Assembly: GCF_009176545.1 (NCBI RefSeq)
Contig: NZ_VTOJ01000001.1
Coordinates: 1,736,001-1,800,000 of the forward strand
Length of the DNA: 64,000 bases
Direction: 5' to 3'
Source of the DNA: Salinigranum salinum
GTDB lineage: Archaea > Halobacteriota > Halobacteria > Halobacteriales > Haloferacaceae
This document shows, piece after piece, positions 24,510-34,245 of this stretch. Both the position numbers and the translations under genes were made by a program. The notes under the pieces were generated by a model. It searched no databases. It saw nothing but the letters and a program-made list of their open reading frames with translations, and was not told the origin of the DNA. Every line of letters starts with the position of its first letter. Positions within the stretch are counted from its first letter, which is position 1.

Positions 24510-24593
24510 TGCGAGGGGAGGGATTTGAACCCACGGACTCCTTCGAGAGCGGATCTTGAGTCCGCCGCCTTTTCCAGACTCGGCCACCCTCGC
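24510..24593 (-). tRNA. tRNA-Leu (anticodon CAA)
   Basis: A class-II tRNA with a long variable arm. Read on the minus strand, the acceptor stem is GCGAGGG/CCCTCGC, followed by the D-arm (GCC...GGC), an anticodon stem GCGGA/TCCGC enclosing CTCAAGA (anticodon CAA, Leu), a variable arm CTC-GAAG-GAG and a T-arm with loop TTCAAAT. 24510 supplies the discriminator A; CCA is not encoded. The T-stem (GTGGG against CCCTC) has one U-U mismatch, and the mismatched 3' half is exactly the sequence repeated three times downstream. Confidence 0.9.
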
Positions 24594-24621
24594 GCGACAC
24601 GTAGCTATCCCGTCGCGGCGG

Positions 24622-24628
24622 TTTAAAG
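24622..24628 (-). promoter_or_regulatory. TATA element of tRNA-Leu
   Basis: Minus-strand CTTTAAA centred about 32 nt before the tRNA 5' end, the usual distance for an archaeal tRNA promoter. Confidence 0.5.
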
Positions 24629-24709
24629 CTCCGATTTGTCGATCGTGCCGACGCGTCGTGCCGTGGCCACCGACAGGTTCAGGCCCCGTTCGAGAGTACT
24701 GTCGAGCGA

Positions 24710-25201
24710 ATGGACGACCACACACGGGACCCGAGCGTTGCGCCCCCCCTCGGGAACCCGACCGGGTGGCACAGCGACCGTCGGCAGTGGGAGCACGCGA
24801 CGCTCCGGCGCGCGACCGAGCACGGCGTCCGCCTGTTCAACGCGGGCGACTACCACGCCTCCCACGACTGCTTCGAGGACGAGTGGTACAACTACGGCGC
24901 CGGCACCGTCGAGAGCGCGTTCCTCCACGGGATGGTCCAGGTCGCCGCCGGCACGTACAAACACGTCGACTTCGAGGACGACGGCGGGATGCGATCGCTG
25001 TTCCGTACGGCCCTGCAGTACCTCCACGGCGTCCCGGGCGACTTCTACGGGGTCGACGTCGACGACGTCCGCGCGACGCTCGACGCGGCGCTCGACGATC
25101 CGGAGGCGCTCGAGGGGTGGCGGATCACGATCGACGACCAGCGTCCGGCGGCGTATCCAGCCGACTACGACTACGTCGAACGGCTGGAACACGACCACTG
25201 A
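24710..25201 (+). CDS. DUF309 domain protein
   Basis: The 163-residue protein contains the DUF309 core: [25 protein letters not shown] (the F-N-x-G-x-Y-x2-x-H-x3-E-x2-W motif), [18 protein letters not shown] and [20 protein letters not shown]. The conserved His and Glu residues could bind a metal. The family is all-helical, cytoplasmic and of unknown function. It stands alone, 116 bases to the right of tRNA-Leu and divergent from it. Confidence 0.9.
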   Translation: MDDHTRDPSVAPPLGNPTGWHSDRRQWEHATLRRATEHGVRLFNAGDYHASHDCFEDEWYNYGAGTVESAFLHGMVQVAAGTYKHVDFEDDGGMRSLFRTALQYLHGVPGDFYGVDVDDVRATLDAALDDPEALEGWRITIDDQRPAAYPADYDYVERLEHDH

Positions 25202-25394
25202 AGGGTCGTGCTCGACGCCGCGTCGACCCGGCAGCGGCGCAGGAACGATGGACTACATATAATACCACACACTCCACCTCGTACATAATTCTCAAAAGCT
25301 TATATGTGGGGCGGTGTATGGTTTGGGTACCCAGTGACTGAGTGCGCCGTGGCGGTCCACACTCGCACCCGTTGGGGGGGTAACGCAAATCAGC

Positions 25395-26078
25395 ATGACA
25401 TCAGAGATCATCACCGGGCTCCTGTCAGGGGACGACGGGGACGAGTCGGACACGGTCAGGACCTCCACATCGACCGTCTCGAACGGCATCGAGTCCGACG
25501 AGACCGACAGCGACCGGAGCACCGACGCGGCGTTGACGAAGGACACGCTGTTCGAGCTGTTGAAGAATCAGCGTCGGCGGGACGCGCTGGCGTTCCTCAA
25601 GGCGACCGGCGGCCGGACGACGCTCTCGGACATGGCCGAACACATCGCCGCGAAGGAGAACGACGTGCCGGTCGAGGCCATCAACTCGAAACAGCGCAAG
25701 CGGGTGTACATCGGTCTCTACCAGTGTCACCTGCCCAAGATGGCCGACGCGGGCATCGTCGACTTCGAGAAGAACCGCGGGACGATCGAACTGTGTGCGC
25801 TCGCCACCCAGCTCGATCCGTATCTCGACGCCCCCGAGCGCGGCACGACCGACGCGGGCACCGAGTCGGACGGCGTCGATGAGCACGCGACCGACGCCGA
25901 GAATACGACGCTCGAGGGAAGCCGCTCGCAGGCAGCCCTGCTCGCCGGACTCGGCGTACTCGCTCTCGCCGGTGTCGCCGGCGTTCCCGGGCCCGCGTTC
26001 CTTTCGGTGTCCACCTGGGCGGTCGCCTGCGCCGTCGCCCTGGTGGCGTCTGCCGTCGTCCCGTTCGTGCGGGACTGA
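25395..26078 (+). CDS. DUF7344-like winged-helix protein with C-terminal membrane anchor
   Basis: The 227-residue protein has a disordered acidic N-terminus (about 1-45). A helix-turn-helix domain follows (LFELLKNQRRRDALAFLKATGGRTTLSDMAEHIAAKEN...NSKQRKRVYIGLYQCHLPKMADAGIVDFEKNRGTIEL), then a linker and two hydrophobic segments at the C-terminus (about 178-225). The motif QRKRVYxxLxQxHLPKxxxxxIVD is typical of the haloarchaeal DUF7344 family. It is probably a membrane-anchored DNA-binding regulator. It has an AT-rich upstream region (about 25255-25320, AAGCTTATATG) and hence a leader of perhaps 70 nt. Confidence 0.85.
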   Translation: MTSEIITGLLSGDDGDESDTVRTSTSTVSNGIESDETDSDRSTDAALTKDTLFELLKNQRRRDALAFLKATGGRTTLSDMAEHIAAKENDVPVEAINSKQRKRVYIGLYQCHLPKMADAGIVDFEKNRGTIELCALATQLDPYLDAPERGTTDAGTESDGVDEHATDAENTTLEGSRSQAALLAGLGVLALAGVAGVPGPAFLSVSTWAVACAVALVASAVVPFVRD

Positions 26079-26246
26079 GTGTTCGCTGATCGCACCGGCA
26101 CTCTCGCAGTTCTTCGACGGTCGTGCCCGGCACTCCCGTCGCTCTGCTCCGGTCCCGTGTCCCGTGAACGACCGGTGTCACCCCCGCCATCGCAGACGGG
26201 AGAGAATTCCGAACCGATTTGACCGTGTGACTCTCATATCTGAGCG

Positions 26247-27062
26247 ATGCGAATCTACGAACTCGGGGACGGGACGCCCGAGGTGGCCGTCGTCGGCTCG
26301 ATCCACGGCGACGAGCCCTGTGGTGCGGTGGCGATCGAGCGGCTCGTCGCCGAGGACCCCGCAGTGCGGCGACCAGTGAAGCTGATCGTCGCCAACGAGG
26401 AGGCACTCGACGCGGGCGTGCGGTTCGTCGACGAGGACCTCAACCGGGCGTTCCCGGGCGACCCGGACGCCGACGCCCACGAACGACGGCTCGCCTTCCA
26501 TCTCTCGCGTGAACTCCGGGGCTGTACGACGCTCTCGTTACACTCGACGCAGTCGTTCGCCGAACCGTTCGCGCTGGTCGACCGGGTCGACGCGGTCACG
26601 CGGTCGATCTGTCCGCAGCTCCCGGTCAGCGTCGTCGTGGAGACGGACCGGTTCACCGACGGACGACTCATCGAACACCCACACACGGTCGAGGTCGAGT
26701 GTGGGCTCCAGGGGACCGACGAAGCCGCCGAGAACGCGTACGATCTCGTGCGAGCGTTCCTCGACGCGACGGACGTCCTCGACGCCGACGACGACCGGCT
26801 TCCCGGGGCGACGCGGGCGACCACGAGCGAGGACGACGAGGTGACCGTCTACCGGCTCCTCGATCCGATCCCGAAGAGCCCCGACGGGGATCACGAGGTG
26901 TTCGCGGACAACTTCGAGCCCGTCGAGGTGGGCGACCGGTTCGCCGCGACCGACGGCGATCCGCTCGTCGCCGACCGGCTCTTCTACCCCGTGTTGCTGT
27001 CGGCGTACGGCTACGAGGAGATCTTCGGCTACGTCGCCGAACGCGTCGGGACGCTGGCCTGA
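26247..27062 (+). CDS. Succinylglutamate desuccinylase/aspartoacylase-family (M14-like) protein
   Basis: The 271-residue protein is a zinc carboxypeptidase-fold hydrolase. VGSIHGDEPCG supplies the first His and Glu ligands (about 20-24), DEDLNRAFPGD is the conserved N-R motif (about 60-68), LSLHST gives the next His (about 97), and VEVECGLQG probably contains the catalytic Glu (about 150). The substrate is an N-acyl amino acid or related amide and cannot be fixed from sequence. It is monocistronic, with a TATA-like CTCATATC close upstream. Confidence 0.9.
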   Translation: MRIYELGDGTPEVAVVGSIHGDEPCGAVAIERLVAEDPAVRRPVKLIVANEEALDAGVRFVDEDLNRAFPGDPDADAHERRLAFHLSRELRGCTTLSLHSTQSFAEPFALVDRVDAVTRSICPQLPVSVVVETDRFTDGRLIEHPHTVEVECGLQGTDEAAENAYDLVRAFLDATDVLDADDDRLPGATRATTSEDDEVTVYRLLDPIPKSPDGDHEVFADNFEPVEVGDRFAATDGDPLVADRLFYPVLLSAYGYEEIFGYVAERVGTLA

Positions 27063-27119
27063 GGCGGTCGCGGGTCGGACGGACAGTCGGTGCCCGTCGG
27101 CGTCGCCCGTGGATACGAG

Positions 27120-27569
27120 TCACTCCTCCGGGGGGGCGAACTCGACGAGCGTGAGGTCGCGGTCGAGCAGACAGAAGTCGTGCGGCGGGTCGCCGTGGAT
27201 CTGTTCGATCCGGTACTCCGTGTCGAACTCCGCGCCGTCGGGGACGCAGTACTGGTGGCTCGGACACTCCGTGTGCGGACAGGGACCCGGAAGCGTGGCC
27301 TTGCTCCCCGCGTACGCGCCCTTCGAGGAGACGTTCGCGGGGACCGACGCACGCTCGACTTCGACCGCCCGGACGCCGACGTCGTGGACGGCACAGTCGA
27401 GCGTCTGGGCGTTCTCGCGGACGTCGGTGACGCGGTAGCGGACGCCCTCGGAGAGGTTGAGACACTGTTGCTGGTACGGACAGCCCTCGCACGCGGTCGA
27501 CCGCCCCTCGTAGACGAACTCCTGACCGGTGGCTGCGAGGCGAGAACCGACGAGCGTGACCTGTGACAT
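27120..27569 (-). CDS. UPF0179 family cysteine-rich protein
   Basis: The 149-residue protein (MSQVTLVGSRLAATGQEFVYEG) belongs to the archaeal UPF0179 family. Conserved cysteines come in two clusters: ACEGCPYQQQCLNL (about 27-37) and PCPHTECPSHQYCVPD (about 98-110), with a further Cys near LLD. Four or more Cys suggest a metal or iron-sulfur site. It is cytoplasmic, and the function is unknown. Confidence 0.93.
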   Translation of the reverse strand: MSQVTLVGSRLAATGQEFVYEGRSTACEGCPYQQQCLNLSEGVRYRVTDVRENAQTLDCAVHDVGVRAVEVERASVPANVSSKGAYAGSKATLPGPCPHTECPSHQYCVPDGAEFDTEYRIEQIHGDPPHDFCLLDRDLTLVEFAPPEE

Positions 27570-27713
27570 ACCACATCGTTGACTACGCCGTCGGTTAAGT
27601 GCCGCGCCCGTTCTCGGCGGGTGGAACGCCCGTCGATCGGTGCTTCGGCTCCCGAGGCGGCGGCGTCTCTGTCGGCACCGACACGGCTCCGACCGCGTCG
27701 GTGCGGTTCCGGC

Positions 27714-28190
27714 TCACTCCGCCTCGTCTCCCTCGATCGAGTCGTCGTTCACGCCGACCGAGTCGTCTGCCGCGCCGACCGAGTCGGCCACGGCGTCGGC
27801 AGTGTCGCCACCGACGAGGTCGTCGAGCCGGTCGAGGTACGCCTCGCGCGGGACCTGATACAGCCCGCGGTAGTCGACGTCGCCGGCGACGAACCGGGCC
27901 GCGAGCCCGACCGCTCCCGCGACGGCGTCGGAGCGTGAGTCGTATCGCTCGACCGGTCCTTCGACCTCGGGTTCGAGGAAGAGCGACACGTGCCACGTGT
28001 CGGTCTCGATCTGCGACGCCCCGGGACGTCGCTTCCGGGAGCCGTTCGTGACGTAGATCGTCGGCAGACACGGTGCGGGGAAGTCCTTGGTGTTGAACAC
28101 GTCCGGGCGGTACGTGAGGACGCTCCGGCCGTCGGACTCGTCGGCCCACACCTGCCACCCATCGGGCAGCTCGTCGTAGGCGGTGCTCAT
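27714..28190 (-). CDS. DUF5820-like haloarchaeal protein
   Basis: The 158-residue protein starts MSTAYDELPDGWQVWADESDGRSVLTYRPDVFNTKDFPAPCLPTIYVTNGSRKRRPG. This block is shared by a haloarchaeal family that I recall as DUF5820 (tentative). The C-terminal 35 residues are acidic and low in complexity (SVGAADDSVGVNDDSIEGDEAE) with an imperfect D-S-V/I-G repeat. An earlier in-frame ATG (28247) would add 19 residues, but the family starts near the chosen one. Cytoplasmic; function unknown. Confidence 0.82.
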   Translation of the reverse strand: MSTAYDELPDGWQVWADESDGRSVLTYRPDVFNTKDFPAPCLPTIYVTNGSRKRRPGASQIETDTWHVSLFLEPEVEGPVERYDSRSDAVAGAVGLAARFVAGDVDYRGLYQVPREAYLDRLDDLVGGDTADAVADSVGAADDSVGVNDDSIEGDEAE

Positions 28191-28569
28191 ACCCGGAGGG
28201 AGTGGCCCGGGGTCAAAGAGCGCGACGGTCCGGCGCGAGTCGGGCACGCAGGAGTCCCTGCCGTCGCTCGAAAAATGGCGTCGTGTTCACATGTCGGAGG
28301 AAGGCTTATTTATGTCGACCACTCACCGATTAAGTAGTCTCGGATACCGGGCCGAGTTACCGCCCCCCGTGCATCGCTCGCCGACTACGTCGTTCTGACG
28401 GACCCGCCGAAGATACCTGTCGCCGCACGAGACGGGTGGTATGACCACTCATGCCACGAACATCCCCCTGCCCCCGACGACGGTCGGTCGTGCTGTGTCC
28501 ACCGCAGGACGCCGGTCGTCGTCCGACGGCGTGGGTGTCACCTCGGGCCAGAGACTCCGATCTTGAACA
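28191..28569. other. Intergenic region before the prkA operon
   Basis: About 380 bases with no convincing gene. GGCTTATTTATGTCG at about 28303-28317 looks like a rightward TATA element. If it drives the prkA operon the leader is some 230 nt, which leaves room for leader regulation. I see no strong hairpin or known riboswitch. Confidence 0.35.
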
Positions 28570-30645
28570 ATGAGCAGTGAACTCGAAACTCTAGCAGACC
28601 TGAGCAAGCATTACCAGGACTCAGTGCCCGCGGACCTCCGCGAGGCGAAGAGCTTCGGCTGGTACCTCGAAGAGGTGTACGACGATCCGAAGATCACCCG
28701 CAACGCCCACCAGCGCGTCGCGGATATGTTCGACTACTACGGCACCACCTACGACGATGACGCCGGCATCGTCGAATACCTCATGGCCTCCGAAGATCCG
28801 CTCCACGACGGGGAGAACGTCTTCTACGGGCGAGAGGTCCACGAATCGATCCACGAGTTCGTCAACAAGGTGAAATCCGGCGCCCGCGGGTTGGGCCCGG
28901 AGAAACGCATCAAACTCCTCCTGGGTCCCGTCGGCTCCGGGAAGTCGCACTTCGACTGGATGGTGCGACGGTACTTCGAGGACTACACGATGCGCGACGA
29001 CGGGCGGATGTACACGTTCCGCTGGACCCACCTGGGCGACGTCATCCGCGATCAGGACCCCGCCGACGACACGGTCCAGTCGCCGATGAACCAGGACCCG
29101 ATCGTGCTCCTCCCACAGGAACAGCGCGACATCGTGCTCGAGCGGCTGAACGCCGACCTCGAGGCGCCGTACACGGTTCGCAACGAGCAGTCGCTGGACC
29201 CCGCCAGCGAGTTCTACATGGATCGCCTGCTGGCACACTACGACGACGACCTCCAGGCAGTGATGGAGAACCACATCGAGATCGTCCGCCTCGTCGCCAG
29301 CGAGAACAAGCGGCAGTGCATCGAGACGTTCGAGCCGAAGGACAAGAAGAACCAAGACGAGACCGAACTCACCGGAGACGTCAACTACTCGAAGCTCGCG
29401 GTGTACGGCGAGTCCGATCCCCGGGCGTTCGACTACTCCGGTGCGTTCTGTAACGCCAACCGGGGGCTGTTCTCGGGCGAGGAGCTCCTCAAACTCCAGC
29501 GCGAGTTCCTCTACGACTTCCTGCACGCCTCCCAGGAACAGACGATCAAGCCGAAGAACAACCCCCGCATCGACATCGACCAGGTGATCGTCGGTCGGAC
29601 GAACATGCCCGAGTACCGCGACAAGAAGGGCGACGAGAAGATGGAGGCGTTCAACGATCGGACGAAACGGATCGACTTCCCCTACGTGTTAGAGTACGAG
29701 GAGGAGGCAGAGATCTACCGCAAGATGCTCCGCAACGCGGACGTCCCCGACATGCACATCGAGCCCCACGCGATGGAGATGGCGGGGCTGTTCGGCGTCC
29801 TCACGCGGATCACCGAACCCGACGGCGGCAACGTGACGCTCGTCCAGAAGGCCAAGGCCTACAACGGCGAGGTCGACGACGGCGACGACCTCGACGTGAA
29901 GAAACTCCGTGAGGAGGGAGAGGCCAAGGCCGACATCGCCGAAGGGATGGACGGCGTGAGTGCCCGGTTCATCGGCGACGAGATCGCCGAGGCCATCATG
30001 GACTCGACCCACCGGGGTCGGGATTACCTCTCCCCGCTGACGGTGTTCAACCACTTCGAGCGCAACCTCGAGTCGCACGGCTCGATCCTCGAGGAGAACA
30101 TCGAGCGCTACCACCGCTATCTGGAGATGGTGCGCGAGGAGTACAAGGAACGCGCCATCGAGGACGTCCGCCACGCGCTCGCGTACGACCTCGACGAGAT
30201 CCAGCGCCAGGGCGAGAAGTACATGGACCACGTGATGGCGTACATCGACGACGCCACCGTCGAGGACGAACTCACGGGGAGGGAACAGGAGCCCGACGAG
30301 AAGTTCCTCCGCTCGGTGGAGGAGAAGCTCTCGATCCCCGAAGACCGCAAGGACGACTTCCGTCAGGAGGTGTCGAACTGGGTCTCCCGCCGCGCACGGG
30401 AGGGGACGTCGTTCAACCCCCAGGACAACGACCGGCTCCGCCGCGCGCTCGAGCGCAAGCTCTGGGAGGACAAGAAGCACAACATCAACTTCTCGGCGCT
30501 CGTGAGCGCGAACGAACTCGACGACGACGAACGCAACGCGTGGATCGACGCCCTGGTCGACCAGGGGTACTCGCGCGAGGGCGCCCGGGAAGTGCTCGAG
30601 TTCGCCGGCGCCGAGGTGGCCAAGAGCGAGCTGGAGGGGGAGTGA
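28570..30645 (+). CDS. prkA: PrkA-type serine protein kinase (first copy)
   Basis: The 691-residue protein is a PrkA AAA+ type kinase, best known from Bacillus sporulation and E. coli nitrogen starvation (YeaG). The N-terminal AAA module has the P-loop LLLGPVGSGKSHFDW (about 117-131), and the C-terminal PrkA domain follows with long helical segments. It is the first gene of a four-gene operon (prkA, prkA, yeaH, spoVR) that is common in haloarchaea. The next gene starts 10 bases after its stop. The phosphorylation target is unknown. Confidence 0.93.
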   Translation: MSSELETLADLSKHYQDSVPADLREAKSFGWYLEEVYDDPKITRNAHQRVADMFDYYGTTYDDDAGIVEYLMASEDPLHDGENVFYGREVHESIHEFVNKVKSGARGLGPEKRIKLLLGPVGSGKSHFDWMVRRYFEDYTMRDDGRMYTFRWTHLGDVIRDQDPADDTVQSPMNQDPIVLLPQEQRDIVLERLNADLEAPYTVRNEQSLDPASEFYMDRLLAHYDDDLQAVMENHIEIVRLVASENKRQCIETFEPKDKKNQDETELTGDVNYSKLAVYGESDPRAFDYSGAFCNANRGLFSGEELLKLQREFLYDFLHASQEQTIKPKNNPRIDIDQVIVGRTNMPEYRDKKGDEKMEAFNDRTKRIDFPYVLEYEEEAEIYRKMLRNADVPDMHIEPHAMEMAGLFGVLTRITEPDGGNVTLVQKAKAYNGEVDDGDDLDVKKLREEGEAKADIAEGMDGVSARFIGDEIAEAIMDSTHRGRDYLSPLTVFNHFERNLESHGSILEENIERYHRYLEMVREEYKERAIEDVRHALAYDLDEIQRQGEKYMDHVMAYIDDATVEDELTGREQEPDEKFLRSVEEKLSIPEDRKDDFRQEVSNWVSRRAREGTSFNPQDNDRLRRALERKLWEDKKHNINFSALVSANELDDDERNAWIDALVDQGYSREGAREVLEFAGAEVAKSELEGE

Positions 30646-30655
30646 TCTGACAAGA

Positions 30656-32941
30656 ATGCGACACGACTCACCAGTCGACCGACCCGACTTCATCCGCGCC
30701 GCGGACGACGAGCTCCGGGGGACGTACGAGGAGCCGATGGCGCTGGCAGAGTACGTCGACCGGGCGTTCGAGCGGCCCTCGATCGCCTCGCACGCCTCGA
30801 AGTACCTCCTGGAGGCGATCGAGTCGATGGGGAACCGTACGGTCGTCGAGAAGGGCGAAGAGCGCGAGCGCTACCGCTTCTTCGACGACCCGGCCAACGA
30901 CGGCGAGCACGCCGTCCTCGGCAACACGGGCATCCTGAACGAGTTCGTCGACGACCTGCGGACCATCGCCGCCGACCGGGGCAAAGCCGAGAAGCTCATC
31001 TGGTTCGACGGGCCGACGGCGACCGGTAAGTCGGAGCTGAAGCGGTGTCTCGTCAACGGGCTCCGCGAATACTCGAAGACCGACGCGGGCAGACGCTACA
31101 CCGTCGAGTGGAACATCGCGAACGTCAACGACACGCGCGGGCTCTCCTATGGGGACGAGGTCGAACACGAGGACGACTGGTACGAGTCGCCGGTCCAGTC
31201 GCATCCGCTGTCGGTGTTCCCGGCCGAGGTCCGTCGCGACCTCGTGGCGTCGCTCAACGGCGATGCCGACGACCACATCCCGCTGTCGCTCGACGAGGAG
31301 CTCGACCCCTTCTGCCGGGAGGCGTACACCCACCTCGAAGAGCAGTACCGCCGCGAGGGGAAACAGCGGCTGTTCAGCGAGGTCACCGCGGAGAAACACC
31401 TCCGTGTGAAGAACTACGTCGTCGACATCGGGCGGGGGATCGGCATCCTCCACTCGGAGGACGACGGCTCGCCGAAAGAACGGCTCGTGGGGTCGTGGAT
31501 GCCGGGGATGCTCCGCGAACTCGATTCTCGAGGGAGAAAGAACCCGCAGGCGTTCTCCTACGACGGCGTGCTCTCGCAGGGGAACGGCCTCCTCACGATC
31601 GTCGAGGACGCCGCCCAGCACGCCGACCTGCTCCAGAAACTGCTCAACGTGCCCGACGAGGGACACGTCAAGCTCGACAAGGGGATCGGGATGGACATCG
31701 ACACCCAGCTGTTGATCATCTCGAACCCCGACCTCGACGCCGAACTCGACAAGTACGCTGATCGGAACGGGCGCGACCCGCTCAAGGCGCTCAAACGACG
31801 GCTGAACAAACACGAGTTCCGCTACCTGACGAACCACTCACTCGAGGCCGAGCTGATCCGGCGCGAGCTCACGAACGAGACGGCCGTCTGGGACGCCGAG
31901 AGCTACGAGGAGCTCGAGGCCCGCATCCGCGAGGGGCTGGTCATCGCGGTCCGCGACAGCGCCGGCGACCTCACTGACCGTGAACTCGCGCCACACGCGG
32001 TGGAGGCCGCGGCGATGTACTCGGCGGTGTCGCGACTCGACGCGGAGGACCTCCCCGCGGGGCTGGATCTGGTCGACAAGGCGCTCCTGTACGACCAGGG
32101 CTACCTCCGACAGGGCGACGAGCGCATCGCGTCCGACGAGTTCGACTTCGAGGGCGAGGGTGACGGCACCCACGGCATCCCCGTCACGTTCACCCGCGAC
32201 GTCATCGCCGACCTGCTCCACGCGGACACTGGCCGGCGTCACGAGACGCTCCCGGTCGAGCGCGTCATCACGCCGACGGACGTGCTCGACGCGATGGCGG
32301 GCAACCTGACCGAGGCCCCCGTCTTCTCGCGCGCCGAGGCGACGGAGTACGAGTCACGGCTGGCCATGGTGAAAGACTACATCTACGAACGAGAAGAGAC
32401 GGACGTCCTCGACGCGCTGCTCGCCGAGAAGGGGGTCGAGGCCGAGACGGTCGAGGAGTACATCGAACACGTGTACGCGTGGGCCAGCGACGACCAGATC
32501 GAAGGCGAACACGGACCAATCGACCCCGACCCACTCCTGATGCGGCTGTTCGAGACCGAACACCTCGGGCGGTTCCACGAGACCGACTACGACGGTAACG
32601 AACCGAACGAGGACGTGGTCGAGTTCCGCCGCGAACGGATCATCAGCGCGCTCAACCGCTACGCGTGGGAGAACCGCGACGAGGACTTCTCCATCACCGA
32701 CGTGGACTTCTCCGACATCCCCGTGATCCGCGCCGTGCTCGACACGCACGACTGGGACGATGTCCAGCGGCTCTTCCCCGACCTGGACCCCAGCCAGTGG
32801 GACGACCCGCCGGCGAACACGGACACAGAGGAGATCAAAGAGCGGACCATCGAACACATGACAGACAACGGCTACACGCGCGCTTCCGCCGAGCTGGCGA
32901 GCCGCGAGGTGATGCGCGAGGTGAGCTACCAGTGGGACTGA
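30656..32941 (+). CDS. prkA: PrkA-type serine protein kinase (second, diverged copy)
   Basis: This 761-residue paralogue of the preceding gene has its P-loop in [20 protein letters not shown] (about 119-132), with Ala-Thr where the first copy has Gly-Ser. It has an extended middle region. Both copies are retained next to each other, so they probably form a hetero-complex or have divided roles. The C-terminus ([32 protein letters not shown]) overlaps the start of yeaH by 10 bases, which indicates translational coupling. Confidence 0.92.
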   Translation: MRHDSPVDRPDFIRAADDELRGTYEEPMALAEYVDRAFERPSIASHASKYLLEAIESMGNRTVVEKGEERERYRFFDDPANDGEHAVLGNTGILNEFVDDLRTIAADRGKAEKLIWFDGPTATGKSELKRCLVNGLREYSKTDAGRRYTVEWNIANVNDTRGLSYGDEVEHEDDWYESPVQSHPLSVFPAEVRRDLVASLNGDADDHIPLSLDEELDPFCREAYTHLEEQYRREGKQRLFSEVTAEKHLRVKNYVVDIGRGIGILHSEDDGSPKERLVGSWMPGMLRELDSRGRKNPQAFSYDGVLSQGNGLLTIVEDAAQHADLLQKLLNVPDEGHVKLDKGIGMDIDTQLLIISNPDLDAELDKYADRNGRDPLKALKRRLNKHEFRYLTNHSLEAELIRRELTNETAVWDAESYEELEARIREGLVIAVRDSAGDLTDRELAPHAVEAAAMYSAVSRLDAEDLPAGLDLVDKALLYDQGYLRQGDERIASDEFDFEGEGDGTHGIPVTFTRDVIADLLHADTGRRHETLPVERVITPTDVLDAMAGNLTEAPVFSRAEATEYESRLAMVKDYIYEREETDVLDALLAEKGVEAETVEEYIEHVYAWASDDQIEGEHGPIDPDPLLMRLFETEHLGRFHETDYDGNEPNEDVVEFRRERIISALNRYAWENRDEDFSITDVDFSDIPVIRAVLDTHDWDDVQRLFPDLDPSQWDDPPANTDTEEIKERTIEHMTDNGYTRASAELASREVMREVSYQWD

Positions 32942-34245
32942 GAGACGACCTCGACCGCTTCCGTGAGGTCGGCGAAGAGCGCCGCGAGGACCTCAAGGAG
33001 TTCATCACGTACGGCGACCTGGGAGGAAGCGGCCCCAACAGCATCAAGATCCCGATCAAAGTCGTCGACCTCCCGTCGTTCGAGTACGACCAGCTGGACA
33101 AGGGTGGTGTCGGTCAGGGACAGGGCGGCACGCCCGACGTCGGCCAGCCGGTGGGGCAGCCCCAGCCGGGTGACGGCGACGAGGAGGGCGAACCCGGCGA
33201 GGAGGGCGGCGAGCACGAGTATTACGAGATGGACCCCGAGGAGTTCGCCGAGGAGCTCGACGAGGAGCTCGGGCTCGACCTCGAACCGAAGGGCAAACAG
33301 GTGATCGAGGAGATCGAGGGCGACTTCACCGACATCACCCGTTCGGGCCCCAACTCGACACTCGACTTCGAGAAGCTGTTCAAGGAGGGGCTGAAGCGGA
33401 AGCTCTCGATGGACTTCGACGAGGAGTTCGTCAGAGAGGCGTGCAAGGTGAGTGGAAAAGACGCCCGCGACGTCTTCCGCTGGTGCCGCGAACAACACAT
33501 CCTCGTGAGCCTGCCGTGGGTGCAGGAGGCGTTCGACGAGGTGCCCGACGACGAGCGCGGCACGTGGTCGTCGTTCGAGGAGATGGCAGACAACGTCGAG
33601 CGCACCACGGCGATCCAGCGCATCCGCCGGGACGGGCTCCGCGAGGTGCCCTTCCGTCGCGAGGACGAACGCTACCGCCACCCCGAGATCATCGAGAAGA
33701 AGGAGAAGAACGTGGTCGTGGTGAACATCCGCGACGTGTCGGGGTCGATGCGCGAGAAGAAGCGCGAGCTGGTCGAGCGGACGTTCACCCCGTTAGACTG
33801 GTATCTCACCGGGAAGTACGACAACGCCGAGTTCGTCTACATCGCCCACGACGCCGAGGCGTGGCGGGTCGACCGCGAGGAGTTCTTCGGCATCCGATCG
33901 GGCGGCGGAACGAAGATCTCCAGCGCGTACGAACTCGCCAAGGCGGTCTTGGAGGAGGAGTACCCCTGGAGCGAGTGGAACCGCTACGTGTTCGCGGCGG
34001 GCGACTCGGAGAACTCGTCGAACGACACGACCGAGAACGTCGTCCCGCTGATGGAGGAGATCCCGGCGAACCTCCACGCGTACGTCGAGACCCAGCCGGG
34101 CGGGACGGCGATCAACGCGACCCACGCGGAGGAGGTCGATCGCGCGCTCGGCGACAGCGGCAACGTCGTCGTCACGTACGTCTCCTCGCCGGCAGACGTG
34201 ATGGACGCCATCTACGAGATCCTCAGCACGGAGGACGGAGAATGA
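32932..34245 (+). CDS. yeaH: YeaH/YhbH family (DUF444) protein
   Basis: I chose the GTG at 32932, which overlaps the end of the second prkA by 10 bases; the frame upstream is a shadow of prkA. The 437-residue product matches the DUF444 family: a Gly/Glu-rich linker (about 60-100), then a von Willebrand A-like domain with a MIDAS motif in [17 protein letters not shown] (about 265) and [17 protein letters not shown]. In bacteria YeaH works with the PrkA kinase YeaG. The downstream spoVR gene overlaps its stop codon (ATGA). Confidence 0.93.
   Translation: MGLRDDLDRFREVGEERREDLKEFITYGDLGGSGPNSIKIPIKVVDLPSFEYDQLDKGGVGQGQGGTPDVGQPVGQPQPGDGDEEGEPGEEGGEHEYYEMDPEEFAEELDEELGLDLEPKGKQVIEEIEGDFTDITRSGPNSTLDFEKLFKEGLKRKLSMDFDEEFVREACKVSGKDARDVFRWCREQHILVSLPWVQEAFDEVPDDERGTWSSFEEMADNVERTTAIQRIRRDGLREVPFRREDERYRHPEIIEKKEKNVVVVNIRDVSGSMREKKRELVERTFTPLDWYLTGKYDNAEFVYIAHDAEAWRVDREEFFGIRSGGGTKISSAYELAKAVLEEEYPWSEWNRYVFAAGDSENSSNDTTENVVPLMEEIPANLHAYVETQPGGTAINATHAEEVDRALGDSGNVVVTYVSSPADVMDAIYEILSTEDGE

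Noticed and set aside
24291-24593. Integrated provirus or plasmid at tRNA-Leu
   Set aside because: The copies are only about 100-120 bases apart and no integrase or foreign genes lie between them. Past integration scars remain possible, but no element is present.
24034-24725. Several minus- and plus-strand frames of 60-120 codons across tRNA-Leu and its copies
   Set aside because: They overlap a tRNA and the repeated tRNA 3' ends, and the apparent peptide repeats (such as EGFEP) come from the repeated tRNA sequence.
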